From the NCBI GenBank assembly GCA_963698775.1, contig CAVOSE010000013.1:1-64000 (forward strand): a DNA stretch of 64,000 bases, written 5' to 3'. Every line of letters begins with the position of its first letter. The stretch's first letter is position 1. Shown here piece by piece: positions 24,588 through 33,572 of this stretch. The position numbers and the translations under genes were made by a program. The stretch is from Thiohalocapsa sp963698775 (GTDB lineage Bacteria > Pseudomonadota > Gammaproteobacteria > Chromatiales > Chromatiaceae). The notes beneath the pieces were generated by a model. It was not told where the DNA came from. It worked only from the letters and a program-made list of their open reading frames with translations, and searched no databases.

Positions 24588-27038
24588 CTATCCTCCCGGA
24601 ACCAGCCGCAACTCGCCAATCAGGTCATCTGCCGACGGCCCGTTCCAGGGCCAGGCGTGGCCATCACCGGCAAGCCAGTCGTCGAGCTGGTCGCTGCGGT
24701 AGCGAGACAGGCGGTGTCCGGACTGGCCGAGCGGCAGCGTGCCGCGAGTGCCGGTCCAGTCCGCGGGGGTGTAGACCACGCGTACGGATGGCGTGTAGCC
24801 GATCTGCCTCGGTGCCAGCGGCGAGGCGTTGGCCACGTTGACGGTGGCGCTGTCGCCGCCCATGCCGATGGGGCCGATGTTGAACAGATCGCCGAGTACC
24901 GGCTGACCATCAAAGGCGTGGGGAAAGGTCAGCGTCCGCAGCTGGTCTAGGCGCTGCTCGTCGCCCTCCGGCAGGATGTCCTGCAATTCGGCGTCGGCGG
25001 CGCGCAAAGCCCGCGCCCACGTGTCGGCCGGGCCTTCGGCTACGTTGGCGGTGTTGATGTCGTCCCAGAAACTGGAGCGATCGGTGCGCAGGGCCTCGTC
25101 CAGTGGCCCGTAGCTGGTGAAGTCGATGGACATCAGCAGGCGCAGGTCGTCGCCGAGCTCATCGGCATAGAGCGCCTGGTACAGGGCCGGGAGCAGCAGG
25201 CCGTAGAGGGCCGCGGGGCGGCTATCGGGGGCGAACTCGCCGGACCAGGGCAACAGCTGCCGCTCGGCGATGAGCGCCGCGCCGGGGTCGTTGGCGCGCA
25301 TCGCCGGCAACGCCCGACGCAGCGAGGCCATGAACAGCCGTGCGCGCACGCTCTCGCGATCTGCCTGCATCTGCGCGAATTGCTCGGCAGTCATCACCGC
25401 CGAGCCCGCGAGCAGTTCTTCGATGCGTTGCGCCCGATAGGGCGGCAGCCAGCTGTTGCCGATCTGTACCGGCCCGTCTTCGGGGACGCTGCGATTATTG
25501 GCGTTGACCAGCTGATGCGCAGCGGGGTTCGTCACCCCGGGGTTGGCCGAAAAGGGCAGATAACCGTTCCAGCCGTAGCCCTGCTCCCAGCCCGGCATTG
25601 GGAAGGTACCGCTGCCGCGTCCGCGCTGCGGCAGGCTACCGGTCACTTGCCAGCCAATGCTGCCACCGCGATGGGCAATGACCAGGTTCTGCGAGACATG
25701 GCGCAGTTCTGCGCCAGCGGCCCGGGCCTCATCAACGGTGGTGGCGGTGCCCAAGCGCCAAAGCCCGACCAGCGCGCGTTCTGGGAGGTCCAGATTGCGC
25801 CGCAGCGCCAGGCGTTCGCGCAGCGCGACCGCGGCCAGGCCTTCCGGATTGGCGCCGTGGGCGCGCACCAGGTCGTCGATCAATACGCCGTGACTGGTGC
25901 GCTGGATGATCAGTTCAACCGGTTCCGCACGTCCCTTGACGGGGATCTGCTCACTCCGGCGCTGAACGGGCTCGCTGCCGCCGCCCGCGCGTAGCACGCC
26001 ATCGCCTTCTGGGGTCATGCGCTCCAGAAACAGGTCTTGGGTATCGGCGGTGACCGTGGTCATGCCCCAGGCCAGATCCTGGTTATGCCCGATGAGCACC
26101 AACGGTACGCCGGGTAACGCAACGCCCGCCGCGTGGTAGCCCGGCGCGTCGAGTTCCAACTCGTACCAGATGCCGGGTGTGGACGGGGCCAGGTGCGGGT
26201 CGTTGGCGAGCAGCGCATTGCCGCCCTCGCCGCGCGGTCCGTTGACCGCCCAGACATTGCTGGCGCCGATACCGGGGGCCGGCGCGGCGCGCACCGGTAG
26301 CCGCGCAGCCAGACCGAGTGTTGCATCGGATATGGCGACTCCGGCAGCCAAAGCGCGGTAATCGGGCAGTTGCGCCGCCTGCGCCGGCGCAGGAAGACCG
26401 ACATCGGCGGGAAACAGCTCCAGCGCCAGACGATTGCCGAGGCGCCCGGCCAGGCGCAGAAAGATCAACTCCTCGCGGAGATTGACCGAGTTGATCCAGG
26501 CCATGTACTCGCCGATGACCAGGCTGTCTTCCGGTGCCCAGGGCGCCGGCTCGAACCCGGCGATCAGGTATTCCAGCGGTGGGCGTTCCAGGGCCGCGCG
26601 GCGGTAGGCATTGACGCCGTCCGCATAGCGCTCGAGCATGCGTCGATATCGAGGCTCCAACGCCGCGTAGGCCTCGCGCGCGGCCAGCGGCAGGCCCATG
26701 GTGCGATAAAACCGGTCCGCCGACAGCGCCGCCTCACCAAAGACCTCCGCCAAGCGGCCGCCCGCCAGGCGCCGCAGCAGGTCCATCTGCCACAGCCGCT
26801 CGGAGGCGACCACATAGCCTTGGGCGTGGAGCAGGTCATCCACCGAGTCGGCGCTGATGCTCGGCACCGCGTGGGGCCCGAAGCGCACGAAGACCGGGGC
26901 CGCGAGCCCGGCAAGGGAGACCTCACCAGCGTAGAGCGGTTCGGCACGCTTGCCGAGCCAGAAGACGCCGCTGGCGGTCATCGTGACCACCAGCACAGCC
27001 AGCGCGAACGCTCCCGTCAGAACCCGCGACATCGACAT
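24588..27038 (-). CDS. Penicillin acylase family protein (Ntn-hydrolase)
   Basis: This 816-residue precursor has an N-terminal hydrophobic segment (residues 8-28) for export or anchoring. The Ntn nucleophile is Ser260 in GIGASNVWAVNG, where the precursor would cleave itself into alpha and beta chains. Other family blocks are NDPHLAPSTPGIWYELELDA, IGHNQDLAWGMTTV, NPAAHQLVNANNR and the late ESGHRL-like LGQSGHRLS. Members hydrolyse amides such as penicillin G, acyl-homoserine lactones or other acylated compounds; the substrate is not visible from sequence. It lies 49 nt after the cytochrome c gene on the same strand. It is the first intact chromosomal-type gene after the decayed island. Confidence 0.9.
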   Translation of the reverse strand: MSMSRVLTGAFALAVLVVTMTASGVFWLGKRAEPLYAGEVSLAGLAAPVFVRFGPHAVPSISADSVDDLLHAQGYVVASERLWQMDLLRRLAGGRLAEVFGEAALSADRFYRTMGLPLAAREAYAALEPRYRRMLERYADGVNAYRRAALERPPLEYLIAGFEPAPWAPEDSLVIGEYMAWINSVNLREELIFLRLAGRLGNRLALELFPADVGLPAPAQAAQLPDYRALAAGVAISDATLGLAARLPVRAAPAPGIGASNVWAVNGPRGEGGNALLANDPHLAPSTPGIWYELELDAPGYHAAGVALPGVPLVLIGHNQDLAWGMTTVTADTQDLFLERMTPEGDGVLRAGGGSEPVQRRSEQIPVKGRAEPVELIIQRTSHGVLIDDLVRAHGANPEGLAAVALRERLALRRNLDLPERALVGLWRLGTATTVDEARAAGAELRHVSQNLVIAHRGGSIGWQVTGSLPQRGRGSGTFPMPGWEQGYGWNGYLPFSANPGVTNPAAHQLVNANNRSVPEDGPVQIGNSWLPPYRAQRIEELLAGSAVMTAEQFAQMQADRESVRARLFMASLRRALPAMRANDPGAALIAERQLLPWSGEFAPDSRPAALYGLLLPALYQALYADELGDDLRLLMSIDFTSYGPLDEALRTDRSSFWDDINTANVAEGPADTWARALRAADAELQDILPEGDEQRLDQLRTLTFPHAFDGQPVLGDLFNIGPIGMGGDSATVNVANASPLAPRQIGYTPSVRVVYTPADWTGTRGTLPLGQSGHRLSRYRSDQLDDWLAGDGHAWPWNGPSADDLIGELRLVPGG

Positions 27039-27087
27039 CGCACGCGGCTCGGGCCGATTGGCGCCCTCATTGCCCGTCTCGTGGCCG

Positions 27088-28407
27088 TCAAGGCGCCGTT
27101 CGGAGGGCCTTGACCTGTTTGGCCGTCACCGGCGCCGCATCGTTGCCCCAACTGGCGCGGATGAAGCTCGCCAAGGTCGCGATCTGTTGGTCGTTCAACA
27201 CCTTGCCGAAGGATGGCATCACAACATGCGCGGAATAGGCCTGGGTCGGGTCCGACGGCGCGCCGAGCAGCACCGTCTTGACGACGTCGTTGGGCTCCTC
27301 AAGTGTCACCACCTCGTTGCCGCGCAGCGCCGGAAAGTAGGGTGTCAGGCCCTGTCCGTGGCTCTGGTGGCAGCTGCTGCAATAGCCCTCGTAGAGCTTG
27401 CGGCCTAAGGTGTAGGCCTCAGCGCTGAGCTGGTGCGGCACCGGCGGCTGGTCACTCGGCGCCTGCTTCGCGGGTTGGTCCTTCAGATACACCGCCATCG
27501 CCCGCAGATCCGACGTCGCGAGCTTGGACAGACTCTCGTGTACGACCTCCGCCATCGGCCCAAGTGCCGCGGTCTCTGGTCCGTCGCCCTTGCTCGCGGA
27601 TGGCGCGAAACCGGTGTGCAAATAGGTGGCGAGTTCATCGACGCTCCATTTCGCGAGCCCCTCGGACAAGTCGGACGTCAGGTTCGGCGCGAACCAGCCA
27701 TCGACCACGGCACCGGTCAGGGCATTGGCCTTTTCCTTCGCGCCCGCGAGGTTCCGGGGGGTATGGCAGGCGCCGCAGTGCCCAAGTCCCTCGACCAGGT
27801 AGGCACCGCGGTTCCACACGTCGCTCTTGTCCGGGCTGGGTTGGAATCGGCCGCGTTTCAGATACAGTTCCTGCCAGCCGAACAACAGGTCGCGCTCGCT
27901 GAAGGGCCAGCGTAGTTCGAGCTTCGGCGGCTGGTAACGCGAGGGCTCCAGGGAGAACAGATAGTCCTTGATCGCGAGGAGGTCGTCGTCCGACACCTTG
28001 GTGTAAGACGGATACGGCAGCGCGGGGTAGTAAGGTTTACCGTCCGGCGCGATACCGTCGTGCAGCGCGCGCAAGAAATCAGCGTCGCTGAAGTCGCCGA
28101 TGCCATAGCCCTTGGCCGGCGTGATGTTGGGCGTGTAGAGGGTGCCGAACGGCGTGTCGATGGCAAGGCCGCCCTCGAAGGGCTCGCCGTCGGGGCGGGT
28201 GTGACAGGCCATGCAATCGCCGGCCAGGGTCATGTAGTGGCCGTAGGCGAGTCGCGCCTTGGATACGCCGGCGGCCGAGGTCGGCGGGGCGCCTGGGCCG
28301 GGGTTTGGCTCAGCACCTGTATCCGCCGCATCTTCGGCGAGCGCCGGTGCGGCGGTAACGCTAGCCGCTGTCAGCATCGCGGCAAGGATCTTCGTTCGCA
28401 GGGCCAT
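27088..28407 (-). CDS. Periplasmic tri-haem cytochrome c (alcohol/sugar dehydrogenase subunit type)
   Basis: This 439-residue protein has a signal peptide (MALRTKILAAMLTAASVTAA, cleavage near PALAED) and three CXXCH haem sites: CMACH at 65-69, CGACH at 211-215 and CSSCH at 343-347. Distal Met ligands are plausible in each domain. Three-domain cytochromes of this length serve as electron-accepting subunits of membrane alcohol, sorbitol or gluconate dehydrogenases in other proteobacteria. No dehydrogenase gene is adjacent, so the donor here is unknown. The ATG at 28407 is chosen because it gives a good signal peptide; an earlier start adds a charged, non-signal head. Confidence 0.88.
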   Translation of the reverse strand: MALRTKILAAMLTAASVTAAPALAEDAADTGAEPNPGPGAPPTSAAGVSKARLAYGHYMTLAGDCMACHTRPDGEPFEGGLAIDTPFGTLYTPNITPAKGYGIGDFSDADFLRALHDGIAPDGKPYYPALPYPSYTKVSDDDLLAIKDYLFSLEPSRYQPPKLELRWPFSERDLLFGWQELYLKRGRFQPSPDKSDVWNRGAYLVEGLGHCGACHTPRNLAGAKEKANALTGAVVDGWFAPNLTSDLSEGLAKWSVDELATYLHTGFAPSASKGDGPETAALGPMAEVVHESLSKLATSDLRAMAVYLKDQPAKQAPSDQPPVPHQLSAEAYTLGRKLYEGYCSSCHQSHGQGLTPYFPALRGNEVVTLEEPNDVVKTVLLGAPSDPTQAYSAHVVMPSFGKVLNDQQIATLASFIRASWGNDAAPVTAKQVKALRTAP

Positions 28408-28751
28408 GGTCAATCTCCACCAGTTGGGCGTTTCGTTTGTGCGCAAGGTCAATGATTCTGCCCCAGCCTGCCCAAGCTTCACAGGCTTTTCTGGCCGGTC
28501 GCGGTTAACAAGTCGTCGCCAGCCCTTTCGTGATCCACGCTCTAAGAGCGTTTGCACGCACAGTGGTGTGGTCGCTCCACTGAGGCCAGTCAGTAGAAGT
28601 AACGATTTATGTCATGCGTCTTCATGGTTGTTCTTTCGGTAGCGAAGAACGACAGGACACAAGGCGACGCCGCCCGTGAAAGCGAATGCTCAGATAGACC
28701 CGAGACCCAAGGCGTGAGTTCACGGCTATCGAAACACGAATCTCACGCCAA
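28408..28751. other. Intergenic region downstream of the MidA-type gene
   Basis: These 344 bases lie between two leftward genes. I see no gene, tRNA or clear terminator. It should contain the promoter of the cytochrome c gene, but no pair of boxes stands out. Confidence 0.5.
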
Positions 28752-29960
28752 CTACAATCGTCCACTCAAGTCCCGCAGCGAGAACCCGCGCCAGCCCTCG
28801 GGTTCTGGCGGTTGCACCTGTTTGCTCAGCGCCATCACTTGGAAGCGCTCACCCATTGCCGAAGGGAGCAACAACTGCTTGACGCCGGCGGCGAGGTCGA
28901 GCCTCGCGGCAGGGTCGTCGGCGGCCTCGGCCATGAGATGGTCGAGACCGCAGCCGAGCAGGAAATTGGCCTGGGTGGTGTAGCCCGCCAGTGCCAGCCC
29001 ACACTCGGCACCGGCCTCGGCGAGGGCAGTGAAATCGACGTGGGCGGTGATGTCCTGCAGCCCGATCCGCACGAAGGGGTCCGCGTGCGCTTGGTGGCGG
29101 TGGTGACACATCAGCGTGCCGCCGGTGCGCTCGGGCAGGTAATACTCGGCGCGGGGATATCCATAGTCGATCAACAGGGCCAGACCAGCCGATAGGCTGT
29201 CGGCGACGGCCCGCACCCACGGCCCGAGACGCAGGTTGATCTCGGAGCAGTAGCCGGGCTGCCAAGGCCCACCTTGCACGCCTGTTGTTACGCCAATTTG
29301 CCCCTGAATCAGCTGGACGGCACCGATCAGTCCCGGCGACAGTGGCGGCCTCCTGCGGGCCGCAAAACCGTCGCCATCGATCTCGACGAATACCTCCCGA
29401 ACGGCGCCCGCCTCGCCGATGCAGAACCGTTGCACTGGCATCGCGTCGAGCACTTCGTTGGCCAGCACGACACCACGCAACGCCTCGGGCAGCGCGTCGA
29501 TCCACTGCACCAGGCCGCATAACGCCGGCACGCGCCGCTGCAACAACGCACGCTGGCGCGCGGCCAGATCCGGGCTCAGCTCCAGGATCAGATAGCGCTC
29601 GGGCAACGCATCGTGCGCGGCGAGCGTCGACAGCACCTCCGCGGCCAGTGCACCGGAACCGGCGCCGAACTCCAGCAGATCGCCGCCGCCGAGGGCGCCC
29701 AGCACCTCGCGACATTGCTCGGCGACGCAGCGGCCGAACAAAGGCGAGATCTCCGGGGCCGTGACAAAGTCGCCGTCCGCCCCCAATTTAGCCGCGCCGG
29801 CGACGTAATAGCCCAGTCCCGGCGCGTACAGCGCTAGATCCATGAAGCGATCGAAGGGCAGCGCACCGCCCGCATCGGTAACGGCTCGCCGGATCAGGTC
29901 GGACAGGCGCTCGGCATGGGCCTGTAGGTCCTCGGGTTCGGCTTGTTCGTGAGACATCAT
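28752..29960 (-). CDS. Class I SAM-dependent methyltransferase, MidA/NDUFAF7 family
   Basis: This 402-residue protein has family marks: GALPFDRFMDLALYAPGLGY and YV at the front, DFVTAPEISPLFG, the SAM-binding LLEFGAGSGALAAEVL (about residues 96-111), VVLANEVLDAMPVQRF, LLIDYGYPRAEYYLPER and DFTALAEAG. The eukaryotic relative dimethylates an Arg in a complex I subunit. Bacterial homologues (COG1565) are widespread and their substrate is not settled. It is divergent from the pteridine reductase-like gene with 136 bp between. Two adjacent ATG codons open the frame; the first is used. Confidence 0.9.
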   Translation of the reverse strand: MMSHEQAEPEDLQAHAERLSDLIRRAVTDAGGALPFDRFMDLALYAPGLGYYVAGAAKLGADGDFVTAPEISPLFGRCVAEQCREVLGALGGGDLLEFGAGSGALAAEVLSTLAAHDALPERYLILELSPDLAARQRALLQRRVPALCGLVQWIDALPEALRGVVLANEVLDAMPVQRFCIGEAGAVREVFVEIDGDGFAARRRPPLSPGLIGAVQLIQGQIGVTTGVQGGPWQPGYCSEINLRLGPWVRAVADSLSAGLALLIDYGYPRAEYYLPERTGGTLMCHHRHQAHADPFVRIGLQDITAHVDFTALAEAGAECGLALAGYTTQANFLLGCGLDHLMAEAADDPAARLDLAAGVKQLLLPSAMGERFQVMALSKQVQPPEPEGWRGFSLRDLSGRL

Positions 29961-30096
29961 CGTCTATAGCCCCTGGCGACAGCGGGCAGGCAGTTTACAA
30001 CAGGGGTAGCGAGACTTGACCGATCACAGACCGGATACCTTCGCATCCGAAGAAACCAACGCCGATCGCCCGGCAGCCGAAGCGGCGGGAGAAGCG

Positions 30097-30831
30097 ATGC
30101 GCGGCAAGGTCGCGCTCATCACCGGCGCGGCACAACGCATCGGCGCACAGATCGCTCGGTTGCTGCACGCAGAAGGCTGTTACCTGGTACTGCACTACCG
30201 AAGCTCCGTCGGTGCGGCGCAAACCTTGGCGGACGAACTCGATCGCGTGCGGCCCGGCTCGGTTCGGTTGGCGCAGGCGGAACTACTCGACGCTGATGCC
30301 CCACTGCGGCTGATGGATACGGTGCAGGCGTTCCGCGGCCGCCTCGATATCCTGGTCAACAACGCCTCCAGCTTTTATCCGACCCCGCTGGGACAGGCCA
30401 CTGAGGCGCAATGGAATGAGCTGATGGGCTCGAATCTGAAGGCCCCGTTCTTCCTGGCGCAGGCCGCGGCGCCGATGCTGCGCGCCAGCAAGGGCTGCAT
30501 CGTCAATCTGGTGGACGTGCACGCCGAGCGCCCGCTGGCGGACCACCCGATCTACTCCATGGCCAAGGCCGGCAACGCGATGATGGTGATGGCTTTGGCG
30601 CGTGAGCTGGGTCCGGACGTACGGGTCAACGGTGTCGCCCCCGGGGCCATCCTCTGGCCCGAGCAGGGGCTCTCCGGCGACGCCAAGCGCGAGATCCTGG
30701 CGCGCACGGCGCTGGAGCGACCCGGCACCCCGGCCGACATCGCCCGCGCGCTGTTGTTTCTGGTGCGCGATGCCGACTACATCACCGGGCAAATCATCGC
30801 CGTCGACGGCGGGCGCACCATTCAGCAATAA
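30097..30831 (+). CDS. Pteridine reductase-like short-chain dehydrogenase
   Basis: This 244-residue SDR has Rossmann motif GAAQRIG (residues 10-16) instead of the general TGxxxGIG, then NNASSF, and the catalytic YSMAKAG (Tyr, Lys). The NLVDVHAERPL stretch replaces the usual Ser region. The TGAAxRIG and D-V-H-A pattern is typical of pteridine reductases (PTR1/FolM type) that reduce dihydropterins with NADPH. The neighbouring folK and folB support a pterin role. The start at ATG 30097 has GGGAG 6 nt upstream; an earlier TTG would add 27 residues without similarity. Confidence 0.85.
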   Translation: MRGKVALITGAAQRIGAQIARLLHAEGCYLVLHYRSSVGAAQTLADELDRVRPGSVRLAQAELLDADAPLRLMDTVQAFRGRLDILVNNASSFYPTPLGQATEAQWNELMGSNLKAPFFLAQAAAPMLRASKGCIVNLVDVHAERPLADHPIYSMAKAGNAMMVMALARELGPDVRVNGVAPGAILWPEQGLSGDAKREILARTALERPGTPADIARALLFLVRDADYITGQIIAVDGGRTIQQ

Positions 30832-30840
30832 GGAATCATC

Positions 30841-31344
30841 ATGAGCAATAACGACAAGGCCATCCTGCACCGCGGCGACGCACGCAGCTCACCCTACCCC
30901 ACGAGCCGTCTGGCGCCGGCCTTTCACGCCCCGCAACTGGCCGAAGAGGTCGCCCGCGCCGAGTCGATGCTCAACGCCCGCACCTCGGCCAAGCTGCGCG
31001 TCATCGCGGATCAGATCAAGGCCCTGCAGGCGGAGGCCCGCAAGGCGCTGGACGAGGCCCGCGACGAACAGGCCCTGACCCGAGCCCAGTGCGCCTTCAA
31101 GCGCATCCCGGGCAAGCTCTATCACCTGTACACCAAGACCGACGGCAGCACCTACTTCTCGATGCTGTCGCCGGCGGACTGGCGCGATCAGCCGCCGGAT
31201 GCGTTCGCCGGATCGTTCCGATTGGAGGCCGACTACTCCTGGACCCCGGCCGAGAAACTGGATCAGGTCGACGATACCGGCCAGGTCGTGCAGCAGCTCT
31301 TGCGTATTGGCGGGCTCACGCAGGATGACGACGGCGGTCGCTGA
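30841..31344 (+). CDS. DUF2452 domain protein
   Basis: This 167-residue protein starts 9 nt after the SDR gene and is probably cotranscribed. The DUF2452 core is visible: SPYPTSRLAPAFH, then a helix with AKLRVIADQIKALQAEARK and KRIPGKLYHLYTKTDGSTYF, SMLSPADW and a final SFRLEADYSWTP. The family includes human C1orf50 and has no established function. The aromatic-rich FKRxPGxxYHLY segment suggests a binding surface. Confidence 0.88.
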   Translation: MSNNDKAILHRGDARSSPYPTSRLAPAFHAPQLAEEVARAESMLNARTSAKLRVIADQIKALQAEARKALDEARDEQALTRAQCAFKRIPGKLYHLYTKTDGSTYFSMLSPADWRDQPPDAFAGSFRLEADYSWTPAEKLDQVDDTGQVVQQLLRIGGLTQDDDGGR

Positions 31345-31392
31345 GTAACGATCCAACAGCAAGCGGTCTATCGTCTTTTAACTACGAAACAC

Positions 31393-31462
31393 ACGAAAAG
31401 CGCGAAAACTCGCGAAATACAGGCGAATGACCGTTTACTTTCGCGTAGTTCGCGCTTTTCGT
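31393..31462. repeat. Imperfect palindromic element with ACGAAAAGCGCGAA arms
   Basis: ACGAAAAGCGCGAA (31393-31406) pairs perfectly with TTCGCGCTTTTCGT (31449-31462). Flanks continue to pair imperfectly outward (AAACACA/TGTTT) and inward (CGCGAAA/TTTCGCG). It is a candidate bidirectional hairpin at the convergent gene ends. Confidence 0.7.
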
Positions 31463-31625
31463 CGTTTGTTTCTGTCCGCGGTGATGTTCACGTTGTGTCT
31501 CAACTGTCCCTGAGGCTGCTCGCCAGAGTGCTTCAGCCGACCTGGCTTGCAAACATTGGCTCGAAACTGGGCGCCTAGTACACCGCGGCGGGAGTTCTGA
31601 GACCGTTGCAGTTGCCCTCGGCGCC

Positions 31626-31690
31626 GTGGGCGCGACTTGCAGTCGCGATCTTCTCCGTCGCGGCGGTCGCGATTGCAAATCGCTCCCACA
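31626..31690. repeat. Inverted pair of REP sequences (BIME-like)
   Basis: GTGGGCGCGACTTGCAGTCGCGAT (left, given in its two halves GTGGGCGCGACTT and GCAGTCGCGAT) faces GTCGCGATTGCAAATCGC plus TCCCACA (31666-31690) across 16 nt. The right copy is identical to the single REP at 24531. Confidence 0.82.
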
Positions 31691-31847
31691 ACTGCGGCTG
31701 GTCTCGGCATTTTCGCAGTGCAGCACTAGGCGTTCGTTCGGCGCCGCCGCGCATGACCGGAGCCGATCTCGGCTTCACGTTCAGGGGGGCTTCGCGCCGG
31801 GGCAGGCAGGATGCCGATGCTCGCACAAGGCGATCCCGATAGCCTCG

Positions 31848-32396
31848 TTAGGACTCGAGGGCCAGGGTCACCGGATGCAGCGCTGCCGCCGACGGCGCCA
31901 TCTGCCGCCAGAGTTCAGCGAACCCGCGGCCGTCGGCGGGATGCGGTTCATCCGGGGCAACGTCCGCCAACGGCGCCAACACGAAGGCATATTTCAGGAT
32001 CTCGTCGCGCGGCAATTCGTAGCCGGCGATGACGCCGACGGCATCCCCCCAGGTCAGCAGGTCCAGATCGAGGGTGCGCGGCGCGAATTTTTCCGCCCCG
32101 CGCAGCCGACCGCGACCCTCTTCGATGGCTCGTAACCAGCGGCGAATCTCGCCGACCGTCTGCCCGGTGCGGATGCCGACCACCAGATTGTAGAAGGCGT
32201 CACCGGCGAATCCGACTGCCTCAGTCTCGTAGACCGGAGAGATCACCAGCGCCCCGTACGCGGCGCGCAGATCGTCGATAGCGCCACGGATGGACGCGGC
32301 CCGCTCTACGTTGCTGCCGACGCTGATCCAGCAGCGTCGAGGCTCTGGGGAGGTGCCCAAGCCAGAAGCCGAACGAGAACCGGCGCCGGGATTCAA
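31848..32396 (-). CDS. folK: 2-amino-4-hydroxy-6-hydroxymethyldihydropteridine diphosphokinase (HPPK)
   Basis: This folate pathway enzyme transfers pyrophosphate from ATP to hydroxymethyldihydropterin. Motifs are WISVGSNVERA, VSPVYETEAVG, FYNLVVGIRT, the ATP-binding RxxRGAEKFAPRTLDLDLL (with the DLDLL Asp pair) and LPRDEILKYAFVLAPLADVAP. With TTG at 32396 it has 182 residues and its first bases overlap the folB stop (TTGA), so it should be coupled to folB. The true start could be a later TTG a few codons on, since residues before WISVGSN are not conserved. Confidence 0.88.
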   Translation of the reverse strand: MNPGAGSRSASGLGTSPEPRRCWISVGSNVERAASIRGAIDDLRAAYGALVISPVYETEAVGFAGDAFYNLVVGIRTGQTVGEIRRWLRAIEEGRGRLRGAEKFAPRTLDLDLLTWGDAVGVIAGYELPRDEILKYAFVLAPLADVAPDEPHPADGRGFAELWRQMAPSAAALHPVTLALES

Positions 32397-32749
32397 GACC
32401 GCTCGCCGCGCTCGATGATTACACCAACACCCTCGGCATCGGACACAGCGCCGACCTTGTCCAGCTTTAGCCGCACCCAACGCACGCCGAATTCCTCGCG
32501 GACGATCGCCGCGCAGCGCTCCGCCAGAGTCTCCACCAGTTCGAACCGGGACGCGCCAACGAACTCCTTGAGCCGCTTGGAGATCGCCTTGTAGTCAAGC
32601 GTGTCCGCGATTTTATCGCTGGCGGCGGCGCGGGCGACGTCGCCGGCCATCTCGAGATCGAGCACCACCGGCTGCTTGATCTCCTTCTCCCAATCGTAGA
32701 TCCCGATCACGGTCTCGATGCGCAGACCACGCAGAAAAACTATATCCAT
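32393..32749 (-). CDS. folB: Dihydroneopterin aldolase
   Basis: This 118-residue protein converts 7,8-dihydroneopterin to hydroxymethyldihydropterin, giving the substrate of FolK. Typical features are MDIVFLRGLRIETVIGIYDW, EKEIKQPVVLDLEM, DKIADTLDYKAISK and FELVETLAERCA with the catalytic Glu, then VRLKLDKVGAV with the catalytic Lys. It is divergent from plsY, an arrangement common in gammaproteobacteria. Confidence 0.95.
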   Translation of the reverse strand: MDIVFLRGLRIETVIGIYDWEKEIKQPVVLDLEMAGDVARAAASDKIADTLDYKAISKRLKEFVGASRFELVETLAERCAAIVREEFGVRWVRLKLDKVGAVSDAEGVGVIIERGERS

Positions 32750-32900
32750 GCTGATGCCCCGAACTCACATGACGCGCCGACACGGGCGCTTGACTGATCG
32801 TTTCGGCATTGTGGCGGCAGCCGCCGGCTTTGCAACCCGCCCGCCACCGCCCGCCGGATGGCCTTGACCCCGACCGCCGCGGACAGTCCAATAGCGCGCC

Positions 32901-33521
32901 ATGAACATGCTGCCCCTTGTCGACATCACTCTGGTCATCGGTGCCTATCTACTGGGCTCCATCTCCAGCGCCATCATCGTCTGCCGGCTCATGGGCCTGC
33001 CGGACCCACGCACCCAGGGCTCCAACAACCCAGGGGCCACCAACGTGCTGCGTATCGGCGGTACCAAGGCGAAGCGGGCCGCCGGCATCACGTTGTTCGG
33101 CGACAGCATCAAGGGCCTGTTGCCGATGCTCGTCGCGCATGCCCTCGGTGTAGGCCCCTGGGCCTTAGGTGCGGTTGGTCTCGCGGCCTTTGTCGGGCAT
33201 CTGTATCCGGTCTTCTTCGGCTTTCGCGGCGGCAAAGGCGTCGCTACCGCGCTGGGGGTGCAGTTCGGCCTGTATTGGCCGGTGGGGCTGTGCGTGGCGG
33301 CGGTTTGGCTGTTCGTGGCCAAGGTGCTGAAGATCTCGTCGGCGTCAGCACTGGTGTCCATGGCCCTGGCGCCACTGTTCGTCTGGTGGTTTTGGCCGCA
33401 GCCCGCGCTGGTGGGCATGCAGGTCATCATCACGCTGCTGCTGTTCTACCGCCATCGCAGCAACATCCGCAATCTGATCAGTGGCAGCGAGGGCAAGATC
33501 GGCGTCGATGATGCCGGGTAG
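32901..33521 (+). CDS. plsY: Glycerol-3-phosphate acyltransferase PlsY
   Basis: This 206-residue inner-membrane protein with about five hydrophobic spans acylates glycerol-3-phosphate from acyl phosphate, the first step of phospholipid synthesis. The three PlsY motifs are present: GSISSAIIVCRLMGLPDPRT with GSNNPGATNVLR, then GHLYPVFFGFRGGKGVATALG, and a late YRHRSNIRNLISGSE. The start at ATG MNMLPLV is only 7 bases after GCGCGCC, with no strong ribosome site; the second ATG two codons on is possible. Confidence 0.95.
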   Translation: MNMLPLVDITLVIGAYLLGSISSAIIVCRLMGLPDPRTQGSNNPGATNVLRIGGTKAKRAAGITLFGDSIKGLLPMLVAHALGVGPWALGAVGLAAFVGHLYPVFFGFRGGKGVATALGVQFGLYWPVGLCVAAVWLFVAKVLKISSASALVSMALAPLFVWWFWPQPALVGMQVIITLLLFYRHRSNIRNLISGSEGKIGVDDAG

Positions 33522-33572
33522 AAACCCGGTATCGGCGGCTGGTCCGCTCAGCGAATCCTACGGGGGGGCGAC

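Larger units (their letters stand above)
31345..31847. other. Intergenic repeat region
   Basis: These 503 bases between convergent genes (DUF2452 and folK) contain no protein gene. They hold two inverted-repeat elements described separately. REP elements between convergent genes often act as transcription ends. Confidence 0.6.
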
